Shown piece by piece: positions 27,594-36,442 of a stretch of DNA of 53,982 bases. Position numbers and translations under genes: made by a program. Origin of the DNA: a bacterium (GTDB lineage Bacteria > Zhuqueibacterota > QNDG01 > JAGLOF01); assembly GCA_023139105.1 (NCBI GenBank), contig JAGLOF010000077.1, positions 1 to 53,982 of the forward strand. The letters are read 5' to 3'. The notes under the pieces were generated by a model, which saw only the letters and a list, made by a program, of their open reading frames with translations, searched no databases and was not told the DNA's origin. Numbering within the stretch: position 1 is the stretch's first letter; the number at the start of each line of letters is the position of its first letter.

Positions 27594-27970
27594 CCGGAGA
27601 CTCCCAGCTCTTCAATCTTAGTGATAAATAAATTCATGTCCTTTACCGGTTTTAAAAATATATGTGATTCTTGAATACCCAGCTCAATCAAGTCATATGG
27701 CAGGACATACTGCTTGGACCCTGTATGAATTAGAAAGCGTAATGCCGGTTGTTTGATAACAGCCTCCCTTATGAAGGTGTTGCCATCTTTACCTGGTAGG
27801 CGCATATCTACAATGGCTAGATCAAATACCTGTGTATCCAGGATGATCAGACCTTCTTCGGCGTCTTCGGCGCAGCTGACATTGAAGTCCCAATCTTCAA
27901 AAAATGCAGCCAATGAGTGCCTTACAGAGGCTTCGTCATCGATAATGATTATACGCGGTTTGTCATCCAT
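27590..27970 (-). CDS. Stand-alone response regulator receiver protein
   Basis: 126 aa, a single CheY-like receiver without output domain. Acidic pair IIDDEAS, phospho-acceptor Asp in LAIVDMRLPGKDG, Thr/Ser switch in IHTGSK and Lys in FLKPVKD. It lies between two kinases (12 nt after the first, overlapping the second), so it probably shuttles phosphate from the CHASE8 kinase to the receiver-PAS kinase. Confidence 0.9.
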   Translation of the reverse strand: MDDKPRIIIIDDEASVRHSLAAFFEDWDFNVSCAEDAEEGLIILDTQVFDLAIVDMRLPGKDGNTFIREAVIKQPALRFLIHTGSKQYVLPYDLIELGIQESHIFLKPVKDMNLFITKIEELGVSG

Positions 27971-27982
27971 AATAAGATCCTG

Positions 27983-29857
27983 TTAATTATCCAGCGGTAA
28001 ATATATTGAGAACTCTGTACCTTTGTCCAGAGCTGATTTTACACTCATGTTGCCACCGTGGTTTTCTGTGATAATGAAGTATGAGACTGACAGCCCCAGA
28101 CCGGTTCCAACACCAACGGATTTTGTTGTATAAAACGGCTCGAAAACCCGGCGCTGACTCGCCTCATCCATGCCAGGACCATTATCACTGATACCAATAT
28201 ATGCGAGCCCGTTGTTTGCATATATTCTTATTGTAAAACACGGAGGTTCATTGTTCTGTGTGCCTTCTGCCATTGCCTGTGCTCCGTTTTTAAGAATATT
28301 CAGGAGAACTTGTTGTATTTGGCTTGGCACACACTTTACATGTGGCATTTCATTTTGAAAGTGTCGATCAATTTTAATGCGGCGGAAGTCATATTTTTTC
28401 TTTAAATCATAGTCGTTTTCTGCAAGTTCAATTGTTTGATCAATAAGATATGCCAGATCAAACATTGCCATTGACGAATCACTCTTCCGGCTGAAAGATA
28501 ACATATTATCTACAATTTTTGCCGCTCTCTGGCCTGATTGCAGTACTGCTTCCAGCATATTTGGAATTCCTCTTTTATCAAGGTAGGCATGCAATGCATC
28601 TTGATTGAGCCCGGTTTCCATAGCCGCTTGAGTGTTTTTGGGGAGACTTATAAGAAGTCGGTTAGAAATGACCTGAATGTTTTGTAATATACCGGCAAGT
28701 GGATTGTTGATTTCGTGGGCCATGCCTGCAGCCAACCCTCCTACTGACAACATTTTTTCAGATTGAATCATCATTTCTTCCATGCGGACTCGTTCGGTTA
28801 TGTTATCAATCCGAATAACAGCTCCTTCAACACCATTTGTTATTAATGGGTAGACTGTCATGTCTTCATATATTTGAGTGCCGTTCTGTGTTTTACTGCG
28901 CTTGCTGTCTTTTAATGTTGTTTTGGTTTTAATTGCTTTAAAAATATTCTCCATTTCTTGGTGTAGCTCTGGCAATATACTGTCCAGTGAACGACCAAGA
29001 ACCCGCTCTGCTTCAAGTCCTGTACGGGAGACTGCTTCTCTGTTCCATTGGGTGATTTGTCCTGCTTTATCAACACCAATCAGCATTGATGGCATTGAAT
29101 TAAGTATATTATCCAGATAGTTTTTTGTCTGTCTCAAAGCTTCTTCTGCATGATTACGTTGGTTTTCTCTATGCTGTATCTGGTTGAGCATTTCGTTAAA
29201 GCCATCATAGAGAATACCAATTTCGTCATCGCTCTGACGGGTAACTCTTATAGAGTAATCAGCTGCATCAGAGATGTGACGAGTAGTTTTAGCCAGGTGT
29301 AGCAAAGGCTCGGAGATAAGCCTTTGTAGACGATTTGCCAGGATAAAAGCCAAGATCATTATTAAAACTATTATTATCGCCATTGTATAAAGATAAGTGG
29401 TTATGGCTTTATTAAGTTGCTGCCTTGATGCTTTCAAGTGAATCGTTCCTATGGGAGTACCATCATATATAATCGGTTCTATTATGTGAAGATGACCATT
29501 ATTATGCGGTTTCTTCAGAGCATGTTGTGGCGGATCTTCAGTCTCACCTACGGCCCTGTATGATGCAAATAGTTCATTGTCAGCATCATACAGATAGGCA
29601 GCTCGTACATAGCTTACAGCCTCAAGGTTGTTTAAGATATCGTGAGCACCGTTTTTATCTCTAAAATCCAATGGGCCTATACAATTTTGACCTGTGAATC
29701 GTGTATGAAGTTCAGCATCTTCTGCCAGATCTTGTTGTAGGTTGCGGATATCCAGGTAACCAATCCCTAAAGATATGGAAATTAGTGATACAGCACTCAC
29801 TGTCAGAATAATGATAATGAGGCGTTGTTTAATTGAATGTTGCAGCAATGGCGTCAT
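27983..29857 (-). CDS. Membrane sensor histidine kinase with CHASE8 domain
   Basis: 624 aa. TM1 at about 11-31, periplasmic CHASE8-like sensor (about 35-155, with AELHTRFTGQNCIGPLDF), TM2 at 158-177, HAMP (RLQRLISEPLLHLAKTTRHI and following), a PAS domain (about 260-370, SMPSMLIGVDKAGQITQWN), HisKA with H-box GMAHEINNPLAGILQN, and HATPase with NILKNGAQAM, DNGPGMDEA and GTGLGLSVSY. Systems pairing CHASE8 kinases with a YfiR-family periplasmic protein and a TonB-dependent receptor are frequent in Gram-negative bacteria, and that trio is encoded here back to back. The signal is unknown. Confidence 0.9.
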   Translation of the reverse strand: MTPLLQHSIKQRLIIIILTVSAVSLISISLGIGYLDIRNLQQDLAEDAELHTRFTGQNCIGPLDFRDKNGAHDILNNLEAVSYVRAAYLYDADNELFASYRAVGETEDPPQHALKKPHNNGHLHIIEPIIYDGTPIGTIHLKASRQQLNKAITTYLYTMAIIIVLIMILAFILANRLQRLISEPLLHLAKTTRHISDAADYSIRVTRQSDDEIGILYDGFNEMLNQIQHRENQRNHAEEALRQTKNYLDNILNSMPSMLIGVDKAGQITQWNREAVSRTGLEAERVLGRSLDSILPELHQEMENIFKAIKTKTTLKDSKRSKTQNGTQIYEDMTVYPLITNGVEGAVIRIDNITERVRMEEMMIQSEKMLSVGGLAAGMAHEINNPLAGILQNIQVISNRLLISLPKNTQAAMETGLNQDALHAYLDKRGIPNMLEAVLQSGQRAAKIVDNMLSFSRKSDSSMAMFDLAYLIDQTIELAENDYDLKKKYDFRRIKIDRHFQNEMPHVKCVPSQIQQVLLNILKNGAQAMAEGTQNNEPPCFTIRIYANNGLAYIGISDNGPGMDEASQRRVFEPFYTTKSVGVGTGLGLSVSYFIITENHGGNMSVKSALDKGTEFSIYLPLDN

Positions 29858-29869
29858 AATTCCTTTTGG

Positions 29870-30445
29870 TTACTCAATAATCTTTGCTCTTTGCAATAGG
29901 TGGAAGCTCATTTTTAGACTTGATTCTTCAGTTGCTTTGTGATTAATTTCAAACTGTAGACTGGCTCCAGAAACTGTAAAATTAATATGGATCCCTTTTT
30001 TAGCAGCATTTTTTATTTCTGTAATAGAGAGAATCGGTCTGCCTTTAATTTTATTAATTATCCGGGAGATTTGGAACCTGTTGGAGCGTGTGATGAAAAG
30101 CGCATGTGCCTCTTTCAGATCGTCGATTGATTGGATATATGTAACCTTAACAGCTCTGTTATGGATCTTGGTATTACGATATGAAGTTTCCATACGGTCA
30201 CCAAAGGGGTTGTCTCCCAAGATAACAAAATGGAATTTAGAACTGTCCGAGGGAAACGACAGTGAATCCGGCCATTCGACAAAGCGGGTAAACCTTTCAA
30301 TATAGACAGCCTTTAGCGTGTATTCTCCTGCTGATTGTCCATAGGCCCGGGATGTAAATAATATACAGCCTATCAGCAAAATAAGTATATTCTGCCTTTT
30401 GAAAAGGGGTTTTAGCCAGATTTTATTTGAGAATAATTGTTTCAA
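29870..30445 (-). CDS. YfiR/DUF4154 family periplasmic protein
   Basis: 191 aa. N-terminal signal (hydrophobic 20-35, ending in AYGQ), then the DUF4154 core: EYTLKAVYIERFTRFVEWP, FHFVILGDNPFG, ALFITRSNR and a final INFTVSGASLQFEIN strand pattern. In Pseudomonas YfiR is a periplasmic regulator that binds a membrane diguanylate cyclase. Here there is no GGDEF protein, and the adjoining CHASE8 kinase (12 nt away) is the plausible partner. The gene follows a TonB receptor gene by 100 nt. Confidence 0.85.
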   Translation of the reverse strand: MKQLFSNKIWLKPLFKRQNILILLIGCILFTSRAYGQSAGEYTLKAVYIERFTRFVEWPDSLSFPSDSSKFHFVILGDNPFGDRMETSYRNTKIHNRAVKVTYIQSIDDLKEAHALFITRSNRFQISRIINKIKGRPILSITEIKNAAKKGIHINFTVSGASLQFEINHKATEESSLKMSFHLLQRAKIIE

Positions 30446-30545
30446 ATTATATGTTCTCGCAATTCCGCGCCAATATTCGTTGATAGTTGTATAGTAGAAT
30501 CAAAATTCGTATCATAATATTCGGTGTTGCCCCGGTTTCCGTAAA

Positions 30546-32741
30546 TCATAATTGATAACCTATTGTTATAGTAATAGATCTGCCTCTGTCCCTGGTACCT
30601 CTTGGAGCCCAGGTGCTGTTTGTAGTTGTGGGGTAAATAATTTTATTGTTAAGCAAATTGAAAATGTGTAACTGTCCATAAAATTTTGGTAATTTGGGTG
30701 GTGCAAATCTTAGATTGAGTCCAAGTAATGTGTTGGTTGGTGAATTGTCACCAATTCGGCTACTGGTAGCAAGATCCCAGGCAGCCTTCATTTTATCAAT
30801 AAATTGTCCTGTTATTCCTATCTGAAAATATTTGTTTATATGCCAGGATGCTTTTCCGTAGAGCAACCATGGCGGATTGTATCCAATGGGGATAGCTGTT
30901 TTGTATTGGTTTATCAGACTTTGCCTTGTGGCTGCAAGATCTATGCTGAATCCGGAACTGAGACGGCATGCCAATTGAAGTTCGAAACCATATGCACGTT
31001 GTTTTCCGATATTGTCAAAGAAATTAAAATATTCATTGGGAGTATCAGGGTGATCAGACGGGTAAAAGCCTGTTGATCTAAGTATTAGATCATCAAGAAT
31101 GTTGTAGAAAACACTGGCATTAATACTCAAATTATTGCTGGATTCAAAACCAAGGGCTATTTCAAAAGTCTCAACCCATTCAGGTTTGAGTGATTCTGCT
31201 CCCTCTGTTCTATCTTGCCCGAAGCTCTGAAACAGACTTGGATGTTGTATTGCCTTCCCGTAAAGCAGCTTTAATGCTAAGCTTGGTGTAGGTTTGTAAA
31301 TCATGGCTGTTTGTGGCACCAGTTTCCATTGTGAGTTATCTATAGATGCTGTACTTTTTTCTAACATGTAAGACAGGTCACCAAGGCTGGCATTTCTAAA
31401 GAGTATACGATATGGGCACTGTTGTTCAAGTCGCAAACCGCCGGTGAATTGCAGGTGGCTTGAGAGGTTGGTGCTAATTCTTAAATATCCTGCCCTGACT
31501 TGCAGGTTGTCATCGGGATGGATTGAGTTTTTGATATGTGTTAACGTATGAGTTTGAAAACCCGGCAGGTCATAATTATTAAATATTTTATCTATATTTT
31601 CACCGTCAAATCCAAAGATTATTTCCAGGTTTTCGTTGGGAGAATATAGAGCTTCTGCACTCCCAAACCAACCTGATGAACTGATATGTTGAAGGCCGTA
31701 GAAATCAGAATACAATATGCTGTAATCGTATATCTCGCTTCTTCGTGTGAAAGTAAATTGACTCCGTATTAACCAGTCAGGGTGCCATTGTTTCTTGTAG
31801 AGAACTGAAAGAACTGTCATTGGCAGGCTGGATGTTGAGCCGGCATCGACAGCTGGAAAGAGAAAGACATTATCATTTTTACACTCACTGAAGTATGCAT
31901 GAATAGTTAGAGGCCCCCAGCTACTTGTTATGCCGGCATTCATATAATAAGTATCGGTGTGATTTTTTATACTTGTGTTGTTCTCCGAACCAAAGTCACT
32001 GTAGTGTAAATTCAGGCCATCTGCAATATGCAGTGATGCAAATGCCGAGAGACTCCAATCAGTTCCGTTTTTTGTGCTTGTAGCTATAATTTTTCTGGTG
32101 TTCTGTGTACCATAGCTCAAGTGTATTTGAGATTTGTCTATGGCTTGCTTCGATGTTGTAATAATGTTTATTACACCAAAGAAAGCACCACTACCATGGA
32201 TGAGAGAATTGGGGCCTCGGATGACTTCAATGCGTTCAATAGCTTCAGGTGGAATCATTAGATAGCGCAGATCATTGTCATTTGTATAATTGGATGGACG
32301 TTTAACACCATTTATCATTATTGTCATATGTTTATTGGGTGTATCTGTCCAAAATCCGCGAATGCCATAGTTGTATGGATAATTATAATCGTCTATAAAA
32401 TAGAGACCGGGAATACTGCGCAAGATTTCTCCCAGGTTCTCATAGCCGAATGTCTGGATTTGTTTACGGGTTATTATCACAATACTTGCAGGTGTATCTG
32501 CAATTTTTTGAGGATGTTTTGTTGCTGTAATAATTTTTATGTTCATCAGTGCAGTGAAGGGAAGGTTGAGAAGGTCATCGGTCTTTAATAGTTTGTCAGT
32601 CTGGGCAAGGAGAGGTTGAGAGAGGAATGGAGATGCAATTAGTAGAAGAGTGAGGAAAATAAATAAGGAAGAGCGGTACAGCCGGGGGAGAAATGTATCA
32701 GCTTGTCCGGTATTTTTGATAGATACAATGAGTACCTGCAT
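30546..32741 (-). CDS. TonB-dependent receptor of the YfiR/kinase cluster
   Basis: 731 aa. Signal segment about 24-47 (ending LLAQ), a TonB-box-like region, plug domain (IITATKHPQ, TPASIVIITRKQIQTFGY, IRGFWTDTP, IERIEVIRGPNSLIHGSGA) and a barrel ending in SITITIGYQL. Plug motifs are closest to colicin-I/vitamin-receptor-like outer-membrane receptors rather than SusC. Ligand unknown. It heads the run TonB receptor, YfiR, kinase, receiver, receiver-kinase, and its position suggests that the receptor could report ligand status to the kinase or be the target of that signalling. A good minus-strand promoter lies upstream. Confidence 0.85.
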   Translation of the reverse strand: MQVLIVSIKNTGQADTFLPRLYRSSLFIFLTLLLIASPFLSQPLLAQTDKLLKTDDLLNLPFTALMNIKIITATKHPQKIADTPASIVIITRKQIQTFGYENLGEILRSIPGLYFIDDYNYPYNYGIRGFWTDTPNKHMTIMINGVKRPSNYTNDNDLRYLMIPPEAIERIEVIRGPNSLIHGSGAFFGVINIITTSKQAIDKSQIHLSYGTQNTRKIIATSTKNGTDWSLSAFASLHIADGLNLHYSDFGSENNTSIKNHTDTYYMNAGITSSWGPLTIHAYFSECKNDNVFLFPAVDAGSTSSLPMTVLSVLYKKQWHPDWLIRSQFTFTRRSEIYDYSILYSDFYGLQHISSSGWFGSAEALYSPNENLEIIFGFDGENIDKIFNNYDLPGFQTHTLTHIKNSIHPDDNLQVRAGYLRISTNLSSHLQFTGGLRLEQQCPYRILFRNASLGDLSYMLEKSTASIDNSQWKLVPQTAMIYKPTPSLALKLLYGKAIQHPSLFQSFGQDRTEGAESLKPEWVETFEIALGFESSNNLSINASVFYNILDDLILRSTGFYPSDHPDTPNEYFNFFDNIGKQRAYGFELQLACRLSSGFSIDLAATRQSLINQYKTAIPIGYNPPWLLYGKASWHINKYFQIGITGQFIDKMKAAWDLATSSRIGDNSPTNTLLGLNLRFAPPKLPKFYGQLHIFNLLNNKIIYPTTTNSTWAPRGTRDRGRSITITIGYQL

Positions 32742-32808
32742 ATACTCTACCTTTTTATTTGCCAGGATTCATTTTATGGTCGGTATAAATTTTAGTGCAT
32801 TAATTTTA

Positions 32809-32836
32809 AATATATGTATTTACTTGAAACTGACAA
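32809..32836 (-). promoter_or_regulatory. Sigma70-like promoter of the receptor/YfiR/kinase operon
   Basis: On the minus strand TTGTCA (32836-32831), 16-nt spacer, TATATT (32814-32809), 68 nt before the receptor ATG. Confidence 0.45.
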
Positions 32837-32893
32837 TCAACTGACCAAATTTTGAACGGAGATGTGCAAGTTGAAACGATAAGCCCTTAATTT

Positions 32894-33526
32894 TTAAGCT
32901 CGCTTACCTTTCCCCTTCCAGAGTTCCATCATCTGGCGTATGATTTGCCCAGGCATTGTTGATTGCATAATAGCTCTGACAGCACAAAAATTAATGGCAC
33001 CATGTGATAATACAGCCGGGAGATTTGCTTGATCAATGCCTCCGATAGCCACCGTTGTAAGTTGTGCTGATTTTATAATGCGTTCCATCTCTTTCAGGCC
33101 TACTACCGGATCCGGAATTACCTTGGTTGGAGTTGCAAATACCGGGCCTATGCCAATATAATCGGGATTTTTAGATGCGGCTTCCAGAGCTTGAGAGGCG
33201 TTATGAGTGGACAGGCCGAATATCTTATTTGACGCAGGCCATTTTAGGCGTGCTTCTTTAATGGGAAGATCATCCTGGCCAAGGTGAATACCGTCAGCAT
33301 CAACAGCCATGGCAATATCGAGATCATCATTCATAATAAATTTTGTAGGTGAATCGTGTGTAATACTTCGTATGTTTCTGGCAATTTCCAGAATATCATC
33401 TGCTGAGCTGTCTTTAATTCTTAATTGCAGGTATTTAACACCTTCAGCTACTGCCGCTTCAGCGGCGGCTTCATATCCAATTACAGGATTTGTAAGTATC
33501 ACATACAAACCAAAATGGTCAATCAT
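32894..33526 (-). CDS. thiE: Thiamine-phosphate synthase
   Basis: 210 aa TIM-barrel enzyme joining HMP-pyrophosphate and thiazole phosphate to thiamine phosphate. Motifs: LQLRIKD (substrate loop), KFIMNDDLDIAMAVDADGIHLGQDD in two parts (metal and pyrophosphate site), YIGIGPVFATPTK and VAIGGI. It is a stand-alone gene; no TPP riboswitch or other thi gene is visible, so it may rely on salvaged precursors. Confidence 0.93.
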   Translation of the reverse strand: MIDHFGLYVILTNPVIGYEAAAEAAVAEGVKYLQLRIKDSSADDILEIARNIRSITHDSPTKFIMNDDLDIAMAVDADGIHLGQDDLPIKEARLKWPASNKIFGLSTHNASQALEAASKNPDYIGIGPVFATPTKVIPDPVVGLKEMERIIKSAQLTTVAIGGIDQANLPAVLSHGAINFCAVRAIMQSTMPGQIIRQMMELWKGKGKRA

Positions 33527-33575
33527 TGAAATCCCTTTTCATTGGTAGAAATTATCACATCAAGATGTATAGCTA

Positions 33576-33606
33576 AAACGGCGGTGTAAAATACAGACCG
33601 CCGTTT
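33576..33606 (-). terminator. Stem-loop terminator at the end of the permease cluster
   Basis: AAACGGCGGT (33576-33585) and ACCGCCGTTT (33597-33606) form a perfect 10-bp stem with an 11-nt loop. Read on the minus strand the stem ends ...CCGTTTT, a short U tract. It lies 55 nt beyond the last permease stop and separates the cluster from thiE. Confidence 0.65.
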
Positions 33607-33660
33607 ACCATATACACAAAGTAACAAATTGTTATAGCTCTGTCAAGCTCACAACATGCT

Positions 33661-35094
33661 TCATCGAATATCGTATTTGATAAATGCAGTGAAAGCGAGT
33701 ATGCAAAAGATGAGGTTGAATATGATGAGTACTCCCCAGTAGGGTAATATTGCATTGAAACGTGCTGTAAACTGCTCTTCAGCATATATAAATTGCGGTC
33801 TATCGGAGATGTCAATAAAAGCATTGTTGTTATAAGCAGGATCTTTAGTACGTATTTGTTCCTCTTTATTGCTAAGATAGTTATAAAATTGATCTAAATA
33901 GACTGCGGCCTGATCTTTATACGCCGCTTGTCCACGCGTTCCTGTTCCGCATATGTCTGTGGCCAGATAGATGAAGTTGGCATAAGGAGAGAGGCAGGCG
34001 ATATGTTTGGCTGCCCATATCTGGACTTTAACTTTATCATCCAGATTATTCTTTAGCTTTGCCGCTTTCTCAGCCTGTATGCGATTTGCCTCTTTCCATA
34101 CTTCTCTGGATTGTGCAGTAAAGTTGTTGTAAAGTGTATTGAAGGCCGGATCCGTACTGCTGCGTTGCCGGATTGCTTCTTTTGACATTGGTTCTAGTTC
34201 GTTCCAGAATTTAGAATGTTCAGATTGATATCTGGCGGTCAATGCGGCAAGCATCTTGCGTCCAAGTTTGTCACGCTCAATACCTCTGAGTTGTCGTATT
34301 TCCTTATATATCCGATTTACTGAAGGAATTTTAAAACATTGGGCAGCCAGATAGGGGCTGAGATTGGGAATACTCAGTGTGAAGATAATCCAGATAAATA
34401 AAGCTGTTAAAATGGATATTGATGATGTTTTTACTTTTGCAGATATCCATAGTCCCATTAGAAAATATATTGAAAGAAAAGTCATTGCACCCAGAATTAA
34501 AAATAGAAGAGTTACTATGTCGGTAGCACTCCATGCTACGGAGGGATGAACTAACAAGTATAATGTAGCAAATAGAACGGATAATATGAAAGGTATGAAA
34601 AGAGTAGTAGTGCCACCAATCCATTTGGATAATAACACTGTTCCACGACTTACATTGTTGGATAAAATTAGTTTTAATGTCCCTTTTTCCCTTTCTCCGC
34701 ATACGCCATCATGAGATAAGAGCAGAGCCATGAGACTGAGGATAATTGTAATAATAAATATTAAATCCAATGGTGGGAATAGTGTGGGAAGAGGATCTGT
34801 ATCAAAGGACTGTTGATCAGTATCATTGGCCAGTCCCAGTACCAAAGGATGAAAGTGAGCCGGAGGTCTGTTCGGAGTAATTATAGCACCTATGCGGTTG
34901 GTATGTGCATAATTATTAAGGAAATGATTTTGTGAAGTAATTTGTTGTTGAAAGTTATCCTGCTCTTGTTTATAGTTATTAGTTAGTATCACGACTGCAG
35001 TACATGTAATGAGTACACAGAGTATTAAACCTGTAATGAATCTGAGGCTGGAAACCTGTTCCTGGATTTCTTTCATTATTAATGTCTTAAGCAT
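33661..35094 (-). CDS. ABC-2-type permease paralogue 7 (last gene of cluster)
   Basis: 477 aa from the ATG at 35094 with AAGGAG upstream; the longer frame overlaps the previous gene. The N-terminus MLKTLIMKEIQEQVSSLRF precedes TM1, a ~100-residue extracytoplasmic loop follows (HPLVLGLAND replaces the SIFAxGLD motif of its sisters), then TM2 and the cytoplasmic-side motif EREKGTLKLILSNNVSRG, three to four TM helices, a second soluble domain of ~160 residues, a last TM helix and the tail FIKYDIR. The layout matches ABC-2 permeases of the GldF/NosY/DUF3526-like type. Its motif is nearly identical to that of paralogue 5, suggesting recent duplication. Confidence 0.85.
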   Translation of the reverse strand: MLKTLIMKEIQEQVSSLRFITGLILCVLITCTAVVILTNNYKQEQDNFQQQITSQNHFLNNYAHTNRIGAIITPNRPPAHFHPLVLGLANDTDQQSFDTDPLPTLFPPLDLIFIITIILSLMALLLSHDGVCGEREKGTLKLILSNNVSRGTVLLSKWIGGTTTLFIPFILSVLFATLYLLVHPSVAWSATDIVTLLFLILGAMTFLSIYFLMGLWISAKVKTSSISILTALFIWIIFTLSIPNLSPYLAAQCFKIPSVNRIYKEIRQLRGIERDKLGRKMLAALTARYQSEHSKFWNELEPMSKEAIRQRSSTDPAFNTLYNNFTAQSREVWKEANRIQAEKAAKLKNNLDDKVKVQIWAAKHIACLSPYANFIYLATDICGTGTRGQAAYKDQAAVYLDQFYNYLSNKEEQIRTKDPAYNNNAFIDISDRPQFIYAEEQFTARFNAILPYWGVLIIFNLIFCILAFTAFIKYDIR

Positions 35095-35143
35095 TGTGTA
35101 TCTCCTTACACTCTCATAAAATTCCAGATAGAGCCTGAATCCG

Positions 35144-36391
35144 CTACCTGATATCATATTTTAGAAATGCTACATACGCCGCTGAAAAAAAGATAAAATT
35201 GAAAATTATAAGGATTCCAATATTGGCCAGAGTTTCACTGTTGAGTCTGCTGCTTATTGAGAGGCGGTGGAATGAGAAAGCTGGTGTAATGCCTGTAATG
35301 TTTCCGTCTGAATCCGTATCATTCCCGAAGATCAGGTCTTTATATGTCAGGATAGCCTGTTTAACATGGCGTTCTTCTAAAAGGCCGGTACCGGCTAAAT
35401 CAATGGCAATAAACGTAAATGCAGATGCCGGGGAGAGTCTTGTTATGTTTTTTGACATGATGGTCCGCCGATTGAATTTCATGCGATAATTTTCCATCAG
35501 ACGATTGTTCCCGTTATTGATATTTTTTTCTATCATCCCGGGATCAGTGCGCCCCTGAATGCGTTCAAAGACCTCTTTGATCCAAATTTGATCTTTTTGC
35601 TGTTCAAGCTGTGATACTGATGGAAGAGGTGCCAGTTGCTTTGCCAGAATATTCCCAAGGTTTGGTAGTATAAAGACTACAAGAGTCCATGTGAAGAGTG
35701 ACAGAACAAGTGATGCGCTGGTCTGTTGCGTCAGGGAAGAAATCATAAATCCTATTGAATAGAATACAGCAAGGTAGATGATTGAAATAATCAACATCAG
35801 CGTAATGATATGGAGATGAGTACTTGAAAAGACAATATCAGGATGAATTTGAATAATGGTGAAGCCAATGAGCAGTGCCAGAATGAACGGGACAATTAAA
35901 CTGATAAATCCTCCCAGCCATTTACCCAATATCCATATAGGTCGTGATACTGAATTTGACAGTGCCAGTTTAAGGCTGCCGCTTTCTTTTTCTCCGACAA
36001 TGGCGTCAAAGGCGAATAACATTGCGGCCAGGCCCATGATAACCTTTATTACAAAGAGAAGGTCGGGCGTTGTGAAAAATTGGAATATGGAATTCACTGA
36101 CTGCTGTTTGCTTCCAACAATTATCTGTCCACCAAAATGTATCTGATAACTCCGGCAGAGGTTTTCATCCAGGCCCTTGGCAAAGATAGAGAGTGGTGTC
36201 GGTTTTATCAGAGCCGTCGGGTCATTATCTTGAGGTTGAAGGATTTCATAATTTTCCAGCCTGGCCAGATAGTCATTTGTCATAATAAAGAAACTGGTAA
36301 GGATTAACGTTGTAGATAATATTGTTATCACAGCAAATTTGAAGCTGGATATTGTAGCTTGTATTTCTTTGATGATTATGGTCTTAAGCAT
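35144..36391 (-). CDS. ABC-2-type permease paralogue 6
   Basis: 415 aa, the shortest paralogue. N-terminus MLKTIIIKEIQATISSFKF, TM1, extracytoplasmic loop with LSIFAKGLDENL, TM2, then the motif EKESGSLKLALSNSVSRP, TM3-5, a reduced second soluble domain (about 245-360) and a final TM helix with the tail FLKYDIR. A GGGGA site precedes the ATG. The 49-nt gap to the next gene and same-strand packing support one transcript. No ATP-binding domain is encoded, so it must use the single cluster ATPase or an unlinked one. Confidence 0.85.
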   Translation of the reverse strand: MLKTIIIKEIQATISSFKFAVITILSTTLILTSFFIMTNDYLARLENYEILQPQDNDPTALIKPTPLSIFAKGLDENLCRSYQIHFGGQIIVGSKQQSVNSIFQFFTTPDLLFVIKVIMGLAAMLFAFDAIVGEKESGSLKLALSNSVSRPIWILGKWLGGFISLIVPFILALLIGFTIIQIHPDIVFSSTHLHIITLMLIISIIYLAVFYSIGFMISSLTQQTSASLVLSLFTWTLVVFILPNLGNILAKQLAPLPSVSQLEQQKDQIWIKEVFERIQGRTDPGMIEKNINNGNNRLMENYRMKFNRRTIMSKNITRLSPASAFTFIAIDLAGTGLLEERHVKQAILTYKDLIFGNDTDSDGNITGITPAFSFHRLSISSRLNSETLANIGILIIFNFIFFSAAYVAFLKYDIR

Positions 36392-36442
36392 AATATCCCC
36401 GGTCTATGGTTGAAAATTATCGATATGCCTTAAAAAATGAAT

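Noticed and set aside
33527..33660. Possible TPP riboswitch upstream of thiE
   Set aside because: Neither the CTGAGA nor the GAACCTGAT-type cores are present; only a terminator stem-loop is seen.
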